This document shows, piece after piece, positions 25,024-33,835 of a stretch of 64,000 nucleotides of DNA (position 1 is its first letter; the number at the start of each line of letters is the position of its first letter). The notes below the pieces were generated by a model that searched no databases, was not told the DNA's origin, and saw only the letters and a list, made by a program, of their open reading frames with translations. Origin of the DNA: Mesorhizobium loti (GTDB taxonomy: Bacteria; Pseudomonadota; Alphaproteobacteria; Rhizobiales; Rhizobiaceae). The stretch lies in NCBI RefSeq assembly GCF_003148495.1, contig NZ_QGGH01000012.1, forward strand, positions 1 through 64,000. The letters run 5' to 3'. The translations under genes and the position numbers were made by a program.

Positions 25024-26460
25024 CTACAATACATGAAGATGACCGACGTATTTTCTGACGGTGTAAGACTCCAAACCTTCGATACCGCCCTCTCGACCCC
25101 AGCCACTATCGCCAATGCCGCCGAACGGAGTCTCCGGGATCGTTACCACCATCTGGTTAATGCCGATTACACCTACCTCCATGGCCTCCGATATACGATT
25201 AGCAGTCGCCGCGGAGCGGGTGAAGGCGTACCCAGCCAAACCATAAGGCAATGCATTCGCTCGCGCGAGCCCCTGTTCTATATCATCCACAGATTGAACC
25301 AACGCAAGTGGCCCAAACGGCTCCTCGGTCATAGCCCTCGCCTGGTCGGGAATGTCCGCCAGGATCGTCGGCATGTACATCAGGCCTGAAGCGTTGATGC
25401 GCTCGCCCCCCGTGATTAGCCGCGCTTGATGGGACAAGGCGTCCGCGATGAGATCGTCCATGGCTGCGATACGGCGGGTGTTGGCCATTGGTCCCACGGT
25501 TGTGCCCGATTGCAAGCCGTCGCCCACGACTTGTTTCTTTACGAAGGCCCGCGCATGTTCCAGATACTCTTCGTAAATTGGACGCTCTACAAAAAATCGG
25601 GTCGGCGACGTGCAGACCTGGCCGGTGTTTCGAAGTTTGATAGCCATCGAAAGCTCTGCTGCACGCTGGACATCAGCATCCTTTGCGACAATCACGGGTG
25701 CGTGACCGCCAAGCTCCATAGTAGCAAGGGTTAAGGTCTCTCCGGCAAGCCGAGCGAGGTGGCGCCCAACCGGTGTGGATCCGGTGAACGAGATTTTGCG
25801 GATGATCGGCGACCGAATGAGATACTCAGATACTTCACTCGGCACCCCGAACACAACGTTAAGTACGCCCTTTGGCAGGCCGGCATCGGTAAGAGCACGT
25901 GCTATCTCGAGGGTGGTGCCTGGCGTTTCCTCGGCCGGCTTGATAATGCAGGTGCACCCAGCAGCGAGAGCAGGCGCGATCTTGCGTGCTGGAGTTACGG
26001 CCGGGAAGTTCCAAGGGGTGAAGCAGGCTACTGGACCAATAGGCTCCTGCGTCACAGTTTGACGCATATCGGCAAGTCGCGCAGGAATGACACGTCCATA
26101 GCTGCGTCTTCCCTCTTCTGCGAACCAATCAAAGAATTCCGCCGCAGCTGTGATCTCGCCCTTGGCCTCAGCCAAAGTTTTCCCTTCCTCCAACGTTAGC
26201 ACAGTCGCGATATGATCGAGACGGTCGCGCATCAGGTCCGCGGCGCGGCGCAAGATCTGCGCCCGCTCGAAGGGCGAAGTACGCTTCCAGCTCTCAAAGG
26301 CGCGGCTTGCAGCCGCGAGAGCTCGATCAAGCTCGGGCTTGCCTGCGTGCGGCAGATTACCGAGCGACTGTTCAGTAGCCGGATTGAGGACGGTTTCGCC
26401 TCCAGCTTTGGTTTCCTCTATCCATTCGCCGTCAATGAGGAGTGCAAGTTTCGTATACAT
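25024..26460 (-). CDS. NAD(P)-dependent aldehyde dehydrogenase (semialdehyde type)
   Basis: A 478-residue ALDH that oxidises an aldehyde, probably a dicarboxylic semialdehyde, to the acid. Active-site residues are intact: N151 in PWNFP, K174 in IIKPAEETP, E249 in MELGGH, and nucleophile C283 in NTGQVC. It most resembles succinate- or 2-oxoglutarate-semialdehyde dehydrogenases. It lies 82 bp after the DapA-like gene and 33 bp before the MocR regulator on the same strand. A DapA-like deaminase followed by a semialdehyde dehydrogenase is the end of the hydroxyproline and sugar-acid pathways, so 2-oxoglutarate semialdehyde is a reasonable but unproven substrate. Confidence 0.9.
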   Translation of the reverse strand: MYTKLALLIDGEWIEETKAGGETVLNPATEQSLGNLPHAGKPELDRALAAASRAFESWKRTSPFERAQILRRAADLMRDRLDHIATVLTLEEGKTLAEAKGEITAAAEFFDWFAEEGRRSYGRVIPARLADMRQTVTQEPIGPVACFTPWNFPAVTPARKIAPALAAGCTCIIKPAEETPGTTLEIARALTDAGLPKGVLNVVFGVPSEVSEYLIRSPIIRKISFTGSTPVGRHLARLAGETLTLATMELGGHAPVIVAKDADVQRAAELSMAIKLRNTGQVCTSPTRFFVERPIYEEYLEHARAFVKKQVVGDGLQSGTTVGPMANTRRIAAMDDLIADALSHQARLITGGERINASGLMYMPTILADIPDQARAMTEEPFGPLALVQSVDDIEQGLARANALPYGLAGYAFTRSAATANRISEAMEVGVIGINQMVVTIPETPFGGIGDSGWGREGGIEGLESYTVRKYVGHLHVL

Positions 26461-26542
26461 ATCTATTCCTTAGGTAAGAAAGGAGACGCCCTAGTAAGCC
26501 AGAGCGTTCTTGACCGGCTTTGGTACCCGTACGGAAGCCTCT

Positions 26543-27442
26543 TTAAGGCTTCGCCCAGCGCGCAAGACCCGCATCAGAGATGATCTTTGCAATGTTTGCT
26601 TTCTGTTCATCTGCCAAAGGCAGGAGGGGAAGTCGTGGACCGCCGGCACTTCGGCCAAGCTGATCCATGGTCTCTTTGATGGCCGCGTAATACGCGCCGG
26701 ACTGGAAGCAACGATAGAAAGCAAAGACGTCGCGCCCAAGCTCAGCTACCACCTTCTCTCCGGTGAGAGCCTTATCCCAATAGTCGCGGATGAGGGGGCC
26801 GGCGATTTGGTGCGCCATTGCGACAACACCATGAGCGCCAACGGCACGAGCCGGAACGATCATGGTCTCATATCCAACGAATACTTGAAGCTTATCACCC
26901 ACGCGTTGTACGAGCTCGCTGACTTGGGTGATCACACCCGAACTGTCCTTGATAGCCACCACGGTGGGTAGTTCGGAAAGCTGCTCAACGAGAGCCGGCG
27001 TAATGTCGATTCCAGCCCGGCGCGGGCTATTGTAGAGCATAAGCGGAAGCGAGGTGTTCCGAGAAATGTACTCGAAGAACGCGACGATCTCGCGCGGGCT
27101 CGGCATGGCATAGATTGGCGGCAGTATCATGCCGCCAGCGCAACCCGCTGCGACAGCCGACTGGCATGCTTCCAGCACATCTTCGACGCGCAGATCTGCT
27201 ACGCCCGCCAAAACTGGCACACGGCCAGCCACATGATCGACCGTTACTTTGTAAAGATGGGCACGCTCTGCTTTGGTGAGAGCATAGAATTCGCCTGTGC
27301 TTCCAGCCGCCACCACGCCCTGCGCGCCGTCGGCGATTGCATCATCAATGAGCTCTTTATAGCGAGTTTCATTGATCGAGCCGTCTGCTCCGAAGGGAGT
27401 TACGAGAACAGGAAAGATACCGCTCCAGTTTACATTCGTCAT
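26543..27442 (-). CDS. DapA/NanA-family lyase or deaminase
   Basis: A 299-residue TIM-barrel class I aldolase. Schiff-base lysine K165 (VVAIKDSSG), Tyr137 (LMLYNSPRR) and the STGEF motif at 48-52 are all present. Family members include dihydrodipicolinate synthase, N-acetylneuraminate lyase, and Δ1-pyrroline-4-hydroxy-2-carboxylate deaminase of hydroxyproline catabolism. The context (aldehyde dehydrogenase downstream, DadA-like oxidase in the island, own regulator) argues for catabolism rather than lysine synthesis. ATG 27442 starts the conserved fold; upstream in-frame codons are in a long leader. The promoter at 27850-27902 leaves a leader of roughly 425 nt. Confidence 0.87.
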   Translation of the reverse strand: MTNVNWSGIFPVLVTPFGADGSINETRYKELIDDAIADGAQGVVAAGSTGEFYALTKAERAHLYKVTVDHVAGRVPVLAGVADLRVEDVLEACQSAVAAGCAGGMILPPIYAMPSPREIVAFFEYISRNTSLPLMLYNSPRRAGIDITPALVEQLSELPTVVAIKDSSGVITQVSELVQRVGDKLQVFVGYETMIVPARAVGAHGVVAMAHQIAGPLIRDYWDKALTGEKVVAELGRDVFAFYRCFQSGAYYAAIKETMDQLGRSAGGPRLPLLPLADEQKANIAKIISDAGLARWAKP

Positions 27443-27849
27443 AATCCACGATCCTTTGTTAGAAGATACTTTTTGAAGGTGCAAATGCCGGCGGTGCGAT
27501 TGGGTTAGGGTGGGCAAGTTCCACAAAGCGTTCGTCGAAAACGACAAACCTCGGAATACTTCCAAGATCGCGGCACGGAATGGGAGGCAATCCGCCCGGG
27601 AGATCGGCACGATCAACTTGAAAACCCGCAGCGCCACTGCTCCAAGGTGTTTCACTCGTTCAGTTGGTGCATGTATCCGAGATGTAGCCCCGCCCTTCCG
27701 TCACAGCGCCGCTTGCTACGCGCTGGAAGGCGGACGAAGGGTGTTCAGCCGTCGTTGGCACTGACGCCAGCCCGCTCAATGCGGCGACGCTAAATGCAGT
27801 CACGACCATTGCGCCGACAAAATGATCGATTGGAACCTCCTCCGGCGAA

Positions 27850-27902
27850 TTGGAATATATCATTTATGTATTGCACTATATCATTTAGTTTGCGACGCGC
27901 AA
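27850..27902 (-). promoter_or_regulatory. Promoter A with two 17-bp boxes at 21-bp spacing
   Basis: On the minus strand TTGCGC (complement of 27897-27902) and TATAGT (complement of 27875-27880) are 16 bp apart. Overlapping the -10 and beyond are two direct copies of the box, written on the plus strand TTGGAATATATCATTTA (27850-27866) and TTGCACTATATCATTTA (27871-27887). The same arrangement recurs at 37564-37616. It would drive the DapA-like, aldehyde dehydrogenase and MocR genes. Confidence 0.75.
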
Positions 27903-28389
27903 CATTAATCTTATGCCGCCATTTTGACTCCCAGGTATCTCAACTCATGGATGCACCGCGGGATGTTTGTGATCTAGGCGGTCATCAGCTGTTCGCCTTG
28001 CCTAGGAGCGGTAACAGAGTGGATTGGCCGACGAGATACCGTGAGTCGCCAGCAAAGAAGCTCAGTACGAGGTCGGCATATCGCCGCCCAGCAATGTAGG
28101 TGGGAAAAGTCGAGGCCGTAGGTCTTACCATCTGTTTCGGCCGCGGCTCCAGTCGATCAGAGCGAGATACTCCCACGGCATCACGTGAAGAAGGAGCGTA
28201 ACGGCGACGACCTGGTGACGCTCACCTGGACATCACAGAGGTGCACTATCTCCTCCGGCCCTACGATGTCCTAGGTCGTCATCGTGAAATGACATTCATG
28301 ATTTCGTTTTCTGTGGGGCCCGCTTTAGCGGACACAGCAAGGCAAAACTCAGGCTCATCAAGAGTTAGCTCAGCGACATACGCCACTGC
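27903..28389. other. 487-bp non-coding stretch with a possible SDR remnant
   Basis: No intact gene is visible. A minus-strand frame near 27985-28176 reads YADLVLSFFAGDSRYLVGQ, reminiscent of the C-terminal NAD-binding region of short-chain dehydrogenases, then stops. The rest (28180-28389) holds nothing recognisable. Confidence 0.4.
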
Positions 28390-29625
28390 TCACTTTGCCC
28401 ACAGCATTCTTCCAAGTGTCAGCAACTGCGGAGATGTGATCCTGCAGCCGGCGCCTTCGGCGACCGGGTGGGAGGCAAAAATTGCCACGACCATCTCCGC
28501 CTTCGGCGCCACATAGAGGCGCTGGCCGTGAATGCCACGTGCTTCGAACGCCCCCAACTCGTTGTCCGAGACCCACCACTGACTGCGATATGTGTAGCCA
28601 GCTTCAACGTTTGCTCGCTTCCCACCTCTTTGCACGTCATGCACGACAGATGCGGGAATAAGCTGCTTTCCATTCCATCGTCCTTCGCACCGCATCAGCT
28701 CGCCAAAACGCGCAAAGTCTCGAAGCGTAGCGCTCAGGCCACTTTCAGCCAGCGGCATGCCACCCGGATCGATCTCTAGACAACCGTCCTCTTCGCAGCC
28801 AAGCGGCGCCCACAGGCGTTCGTGCAACAATTGAGCGAAAGAACGACCGGTAACGCGCATCATGACCCAAGCCAGCACTTGGGTGTTCAGGCTCTGATAA
28901 GCGAATCGTCCGTGCACTCCGTGCTTGCGCACGGTCCTTAGGTAATCGCATGAGGTCCGGGGGCCGTTGTAGCCAACCGGTCGCGGTAGTCGCCCAAATG
29001 CCCATCTGTACTGCCAGATGTCAGAGTGCTCGTCGTAGCCCTCCCTGAATGTAATGCTGGTCCGCATATCCATTACCTGACGGATAGTGGCAGCTTCCCA
29101 TGCCGTGGTTCGCAACTCCGGCAGATAGTGCGAGATGGTCTGAGAGTCGTCCAGCACGCCTTCGTGAATGAGCGCCGCCGCGAGCGTGCCGGTGTACGAC
29201 TTCGTGCACGACTGGCACTCATGCGGCAGGTGGGGCTCGAGTGCACCGAAGTAGCGCTCGTAAACAATTTTTCCGCGATGTAATACCACGACGCCGTCAA
29301 CGTAAGTGTCGATCAGCGCCTCACCGAAGCGTCTAACGACACCGTTCAGGTCTGCGAAAGATAGCTGGTCAATTTCATCGCCCCCCTCGCCGCGGTCGAA
29401 TTGGACGGGTGTGCCCTGTCCGCGCCACACGTTAACTGTAGGCATCAGCTCACGCATATGCGAGAACGACCAGCGGATTTGTGGAAAGTCACGGAATGTC
29501 CCACCCTCAAACGTGATCCGCTTGTCGCTTGGCGCAGGCGCCCCACGCATCCAACCGAGCTCTCGGGGATCGGATGCGCGACCGTCGAGATAGTGATGTC
29601 CGTTGATTTCGAGGGTTCCCAACAC
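28390..29625 (-). CDS. Serine hydrolase of the beta-lactamase/NylB class
   Basis: A 411-residue penicillin-recognising-enzyme-fold hydrolase. The catalytic SxxK tetrad is S139-C-T-K142 (CQSCTKSYTG), the Tyr motif is in FAYQSLNTQVL, and the third motif region is near GIHGQRLYVAP. The layout resembles 6-aminohexanoate-dimer hydrolase and related amidases/esterases. No signal peptide is seen, so it is probably cytoplasmic, acting on an imported amide or ester. GTG 29625 is chosen because GAGGAG lies 5 nt upstream; an upstream ATG has no ribosome site. It is 123 bp after the DadA-like gene on the same strand. Confidence 0.82.
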   Translation of the reverse strand: MLGTLEINGHHYLDGRASDPRELGWMRGAPAPSDKRITFEGGTFRDFPQIRWSFSHMRELMPTVNVWRGQGTPVQFDRGEGGDEIDQLSFADLNGVVRRFGEALIDTYVDGVVVLHRGKIVYERYFGALEPHLPHECQSCTKSYTGTLAAALIHEGVLDDSQTISHYLPELRTTAWEAATIRQVMDMRTSITFREGYDEHSDIWQYRWAFGRLPRPVGYNGPRTSCDYLRTVRKHGVHGRFAYQSLNTQVLAWVMMRVTGRSFAQLLHERLWAPLGCEEDGCLEIDPGGMPLAESGLSATLRDFARFGELMRCEGRWNGKQLIPASVVHDVQRGGKRANVEAGYTYRSQWWVSDNELGAFEARGIHGQRLYVAPKAEMVVAIFASHPVAEGAGCRITSPQLLTLGRMLWAK

Positions 29626-29748
29626 AATTTCTCCTCTTTCGCGTATGCGGTGCGTGTAACCAGTCCAAGCGGCATCAGCGCTCCGCGTTTTTCGCCTTAT
29701 GATCGCGGATTGATCAGCCCGTAGCACCCAGGTCTCGGTTTCTTCACT

Positions 29749-30984
29749 CTATCTGAGGCGATAAGGTGTGCACGAGAGTCGAGGCGTACGCGCCGCGAGG
29801 AGATCGGAGATGAGTGCTGCTGTCATCGGCGCGCCGCTGATGCCCATGTGTCCGTGCCCAGTGGCAAAGAACACGGAGGCATAGCGAGGATGGCGATCGA
29901 TGATGGGCAGACTGTCAGGTGTTGATGGTCGCACGCCCATCCACTCGGTCACTTGACCGACCGCGAGATCCGGCAGCATCGCTTGAGCGGATACCCGCAA
30001 CTTCCTATTCTGCCCCTTGGTCGGCGCAGCATCAGGTGCCTCGAACTCCGCGATGCCGACGATACGGAGACCTTCACCTAGGGGCGTCGCCACGATTGCT
30101 GAAGCGGCGTCTGTAACCGGCCGGCTTATAGCGCTCTCAGCCCCCGGCATAGTGATGTGATAGCCGCGCTCGCTGGCTAAGGACAAAGTGACCCCGAGCG
30201 AACGCCCCAGATCTCGGCTTGCGATCCCAGCGGCAATGACAACAGAATCAAATCCGTGAACGCCCGAATGCGTCCGGAGTTTCACTCGGTCCGCCTCTGG
30301 GTCGATAGCCACGACAGCCGCTGCCTGTATCGTTGCCCCTAGCGAAGCCGCCCTGTCCATTAATCCCTGCACAAGGCCTAGTGGGGACGTGACATGGCCG
30401 CTGTCTGGAAAGAAGATGCCGCGTCGATAAGAGCGAGACAATTGAGGCTCTAGTTCTAAAACCTCGTCGAATGAGATTCTTTGAAATCGAACCCCCTTCT
30501 CATTTCGCATCGAGTCAACGATGTGATCCAAAGGCCCTAATGAATCGACTCTGTAAACATGCAGTGCGCCATTCGGTCGAAAATGCCGGTTCCAACCAAC
30601 TTCTCCGAGCATGTCTTTATAGAGACCGGCGCATTGAGCATTCAGAGCGTGAAGCGCATCGTAAGCAGGCCTCCAATTCTCCAAGCGTCCGGTGCTAAGG
30701 AACCGAAGCAACCACGGGAAGGTGCGAGGAAGTTCTCGCGGCGCCAGACGTACCGGACCATTCTTGTCGGTGAGCCACCGCATGGCTTGCCGCATAACGC
30801 CTGGATACGCCATTGGCAGGGACGAGCCTGCATTATACTGTGCCCCGTTGCCCCAGGAGCACCCGTAGCCAACACGGTCTTTTTCGAACACCGTAACCTG
30901 ATGCCCCTCGCGGGCTAGCATTAGCGCACAACTTGCGCCGACGACACCTCCACCAATGATAGCCACGGTGCGACGCTCAAACAT
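29749..30984 (-). CDS. DadA-like FAD-dependent D-amino-acid/imino-acid dehydrogenase
   Basis: A 411-residue FAD oxidoreductase. The dinucleotide-binding motif is VAIIGGGVVGASCALMLARE at residues 7-26; the C-terminal FAD-contacting region is FFATGHGHMGISGAPMTA. The middle (CSWGNGAQYN and LASERGYHITMP) matches the DadA group, which oxidises D-amino acids, including D-hydroxyproline in rhizobial hyp pathways. GGGGGC precedes ATG 30984. It stands between the M24 hydrolase and the NylB-like hydrolase. The substrate is likely an amino or imino acid freed by those hydrolases; the oxidised product could then feed the DapA-like enzyme. Confidence 0.88.
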   Translation of the reverse strand: MFERRTVAIIGGGVVGASCALMLAREGHQVTVFEKDRVGYGCSWGNGAQYNAGSSLPMAYPGVMRQAMRWLTDKNGPVRLAPRELPRTFPWLLRFLSTGRLENWRPAYDALHALNAQCAGLYKDMLGEVGWNRHFRPNGALHVYRVDSLGPLDHIVDSMRNEKGVRFQRISFDEVLELEPQLSRSYRRGIFFPDSGHVTSPLGLVQGLMDRAASLGATIQAAAVVAIDPEADRVKLRTHSGVHGFDSVVIAAGIASRDLGRSLGVTLSLASERGYHITMPGAESAISRPVTDAASAIVATPLGEGLRIVGIAEFEAPDAAPTKGQNRKLRVSAQAMLPDLAVGQVTEWMGVRPSTPDSLPIIDRHPRYASVFFATGHGHMGISGAPMTAALISDLLAARTPRLSCTPYRLR

Positions 30985-31297
30985 TTGGAGCCCCCTTCTC
31001 GCGGGTCGTTAACCTCGTCGCGAACGTTTAAGACCGAGCCAGACGACGCTGACCACTCACTGCCGCCGCATTGACATAGCTCGACGCGGGCGCGCACGAG
31101 GTTCCTCCTGGATTCGGGAAGGTAGCCCCAGTGGACAATCCGTCTGCTGAGTCCATCGACGGGAACACGCTTGGCAATATGGTCTCCACCTACTTCCTCC
31201 TGTTCGAAGACGGAACTCAAATCGAAGTTCCCGTATACCGGCGGTTTGCAATTCAGCAGCGTCACGTCTGCTGGGGGAGCGAGTCCTTTCGCCCTTT

Positions 31298-32464
31298 TCA
31301 GACGGTGAACAGGTCGACAGGCCCAGCCCCGGAGAGTGCTTCGATGCCGGTCTCGGTGACCAAGTAAGTGCCACCCAACATCACACCCAACCCGTCGCGT
31401 GGGAGTGATAGCCAAGAATGGACATAAAAGGTCATACCGGGCACTAATGTGCCGGTAGAAAATCTATCGAGCTGGAGGGAACTCAACCAAATAGGGGGAT
31501 AGGCAATACCAATGCCGACACCAAAACGCATCTGCGCAGCGTCGCCCAAACCAGCGCGATCGATCGGTTTACGCGAACCGTTGTCGATGTCAGCGACATG
31601 AGCGCCAGGACGGCATTCCTCCAGACCGGCCACTAGCGATTCCCGCGCTACATCATACAGTTTGCGCGCGCCCTCGCCCGGTTCGCCCGTGGCCAAAGTT
31701 GTCATCCCCACACTATGATATCGGCGGGCCACGCCGGCAAACTCAAGGTGAACAAGTTCATTTTTGCCAATAATCTTTAGCATAGGGGCTGCGTGGCCGC
31801 TTGCTGAGCGCGCCCCACTCCCACATTCAATCGGAAGCGCTGGATAGTCACTGCCAGCTTCCCGAGCTGCCCGTTCCACAGCTGCGCAAAGCGCGATCTC
31901 ACTAATACCAGGCTGAAGGCTTCTACGGGCTGCTTCTACGCCGAGATTTGCATAGCGTGCGGCTTCCTTCATGAAGTCAATTTCAGCCGGCGACTTTATG
32001 AGCTGAAGCTTGTTCAACAAGTGACTTACATCACCAAATTGTAAGTTCAGTGCAGTTTCGAGAGCCCGCATATAGCTCCCGGTGACCGCCGGTGACTGCA
32101 TGTCCAATCCTAGGCGACCCTTCGCTATCCCCTGATCGTTAGCAATTTGGCCAACGACCTTAGCCACATCGTCTACGAAAAGTTGATACGTCCGGACGTC
32201 CGCCAACCAGGAAGTCTCCTTTACCAGTGGAAGGTCCAGGTTGCGGACCAACAATGTCGGATCCCGACTTTCATCGACGCTCAGTACCAGAGCTTGTGGG
32301 CAAATGTTGGCGCAGATTGAATCGTAACCAGTGAGGTAAAAGATGTTTTCCGGGGCGACAATAATACTCCCGCCATAACCCGCCGTGGCAAGTTCTTCAC
32401 GAGCACGCTTGAGCCTGAATCTATGTTCTGCTTCCGAAAAAGCTTGAAACGCTAGCTTGAGCAT
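31298..32464 (-). CDS. M24-family creatinase-fold hydrolase
   Basis: A 388-residue pita-bread protein. Residues 1-150 are a creatinase N-terminal domain, the rest the M24 domain (KLQLIKSPAEIDFMKEAARYA, ISEIALCAAVERAARE, GKNELVHLEFAGVARRYHS). Canonical metal ligands are lost: the two Asp positions are Glu and Val (HLEFAG, YHSVGM), and the GHGIG...HE region is GVGIGIAYPP. It is therefore probably a non-metallo C-N hydrolase like creatinase or ectoine hydrolase, not a true Xaa-Pro peptidase. AAGGAG is 6 nt before ATG 32464, which rules out the upstream ATG 32488. Confidence 0.82.
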   Translation of the reverse strand: MLKLAFQAFSEAEHRFRLKRAREELATAGYGGSIIVAPENIFYLTGYDSICANICPQALVLSVDESRDPTLLVRNLDLPLVKETSWLADVRTYQLFVDDVAKVVGQIANDQGIAKGRLGLDMQSPAVTGSYMRALETALNLQFGDVSHLLNKLQLIKSPAEIDFMKEAARYANLGVEAARRSLQPGISEIALCAAVERAAREAGSDYPALPIECGSGARSASGHAAPMLKIIGKNELVHLEFAGVARRYHSVGMTTLATGEPGEGARKLYDVARESLVAGLEECRPGAHVADIDNGSRKPIDRAGLGDAAQMRFGVGIGIAYPPIWLSSLQLDRFSTGTLVPGMTFYVHSWLSLPRDGLGVMLGGTYLVTETGIEALSGAGPVDLFTV

Positions 32465-32751
32465 CAATATCTCCTTGAGGTTTTCCAATCCCGATCTGTC
32501 GCCGCCGTGATCACACTTGGGCGCCGGGTGAGCGATTTTTCATCGTTCCCTGGCGGCATCGAGCGCGATCGAATGCAATGACACCAATGCAAAGCATTGC
32601 AGGATGATTCGAGTTCTACAAATCGAGTCCAACACGCACGGTAGGCTGGCACTCGTAAACGGGCTTGCCTGTTGGAATCCTTGGCGAAAGGCGATAGTTC
32701 GGCCCGTTGAACTCTCGACGAGGACACCCACGACTCCGATTTGATTGAGCA

Positions 32752-33822
32752 TCAATTCAAAACGGTAGAGTTCCCCATATTCCATGATACTGACACGGGA
32801 CTTCCGTTCGCAAATTGCGCCTGCCCTCGGTTTTGTTGCTTGACGGTTATGCTTTCGTTTCCGCAGCGAACCACGTACCGGGTCAACTCGCCCAGAAACA
32901 ATGCACTTTCGACAACTCCATTAAGGACATTTCCCACGTCAGTATTTGCGCCTCGCGGACTGATGTCGATATGCTCCGGTCTTACAAAGAGCCAACCGGA
33001 GTCACCACGTGACTGTCCGTTTAAGCGAGCCACGCCTGGCTCGCGATCACCAATAGTCACCTTGCCGGCACCGTTATCTATCTGGTCGACCCGACAGGGA
33101 AGGAGATTAGATTCCCCTACAAAAGATGCTACGAAGCGGTTCTTTGGATTGTAGTAAAGGTTGTTGCTATCCGCGACTTGAACGAGCCTGCCCTCGTTGA
33201 TCACCGCAATTCGATCGGACATAACAAGCGCTTCGTCCTGGTCATGGGTAACGAAGACCACCGTCATGTTCAACTCCTTTTGGATGCGCATGATCTCGAT
33301 TTTCATGTGCTCACGCAAATTGCGATCGAGAGCGCCAAGTGGTTCGTCCATAAGCAGGAGGCTTGGGTCAAAGACGATGGCACGGGCAAGGGCAATTCGT
33401 TGCTGCTGTCCGCCAGAGAGCTGATTAGGAAAGCGATCGCGATATTCACCCATCTTCACGAGATCCAGTGCACGGCGTACTTTCTGCTCCGTTTCAGCCT
33501 TTGCGACGCTACGAACCTTGAGTGGGAAGGCGACGTTTTCAGCGACGGTCATGTGCGGAAAGAGCGCGTAGTTTTGAAAAACCATGCCGATACCACGTTC
33601 ATAAGGCGGGACGTCGACGATCGAGCGACTGCCGAGCATAATGTCGCCGCCAGTGGGTTGCTCGAAGCCAGCTATCATCTTCAGCGCAGTCGTCTTGCCG
33701 GAACCGGATGGCCCAAGAAACGTCACGAATTCGCCCGGATCAACGTAGAGATCAAAGTCGCGCACAACGTGGAGCCCGCCGTACCATTTCTGGATTTTTT
33801 TCATTTCGAGACTGGTGGACAT
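32752..33822 (-). CDS. ABC importer ATPase, PotA/spermidine-opine type
   Basis: A 356-residue ATPase: Walker A GPSGSGKTT, Q-loop FQNYALFPHMTVAENV, signature LSGGQQQRIALARAI, Walker B LLMDEPLGALD, His-switch FVTHDQDE, and a C-terminal TOBE domain (from ~240). This is the CUT1/PotA class that powers import of polyamines, putrescine-like amines, opines, iron or small organic solutes. It starts 13 bp after the fused permease stop and belongs to the same transcript as the binding protein. Substrate unknown; the neighbouring hydrolases suggest an amide or amino compound. Confidence 0.93.
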   Translation of the reverse strand: MSTSLEMKKIQKWYGGLHVVRDFDLYVDPGEFVTFLGPSGSGKTTALKMIAGFEQPTGGDIMLGSRSIVDVPPYERGIGMVFQNYALFPHMTVAENVAFPLKVRSVAKAETEQKVRRALDLVKMGEYRDRFPNQLSGGQQQRIALARAIVFDPSLLLMDEPLGALDRNLREHMKIEIMRIQKELNMTVVFVTHDQDEALVMSDRIAVINEGRLVQVADSNNLYYNPKNRFVASFVGESNLLPCRVDQIDNGAGKVTIGDREPGVARLNGQSRGDSGWLFVRPEHIDISPRGANTDVGNVLNGVVESALFLGELTRYVVRCGNESITVKQQNRGQAQFANGSPVSVSWNMGNSTVLN

Positions 33823-33835
33823 AGTTCCCTACCTT

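Noticed and set aside
27807..27843. Small secreted peptide in the leader of the DapA-like operon
   Set aside because: The start ATG at 27809 is 26 nt from the nearest Shine-Dalgarno-like GGAGGAGG, too far for initiation; kept only as a remark under the leader finding.
27800..27860. nod box upstream of the DapA-like operon
   Set aside because: No ATC-N9-GAT arrangement or extended nod box consensus is present.
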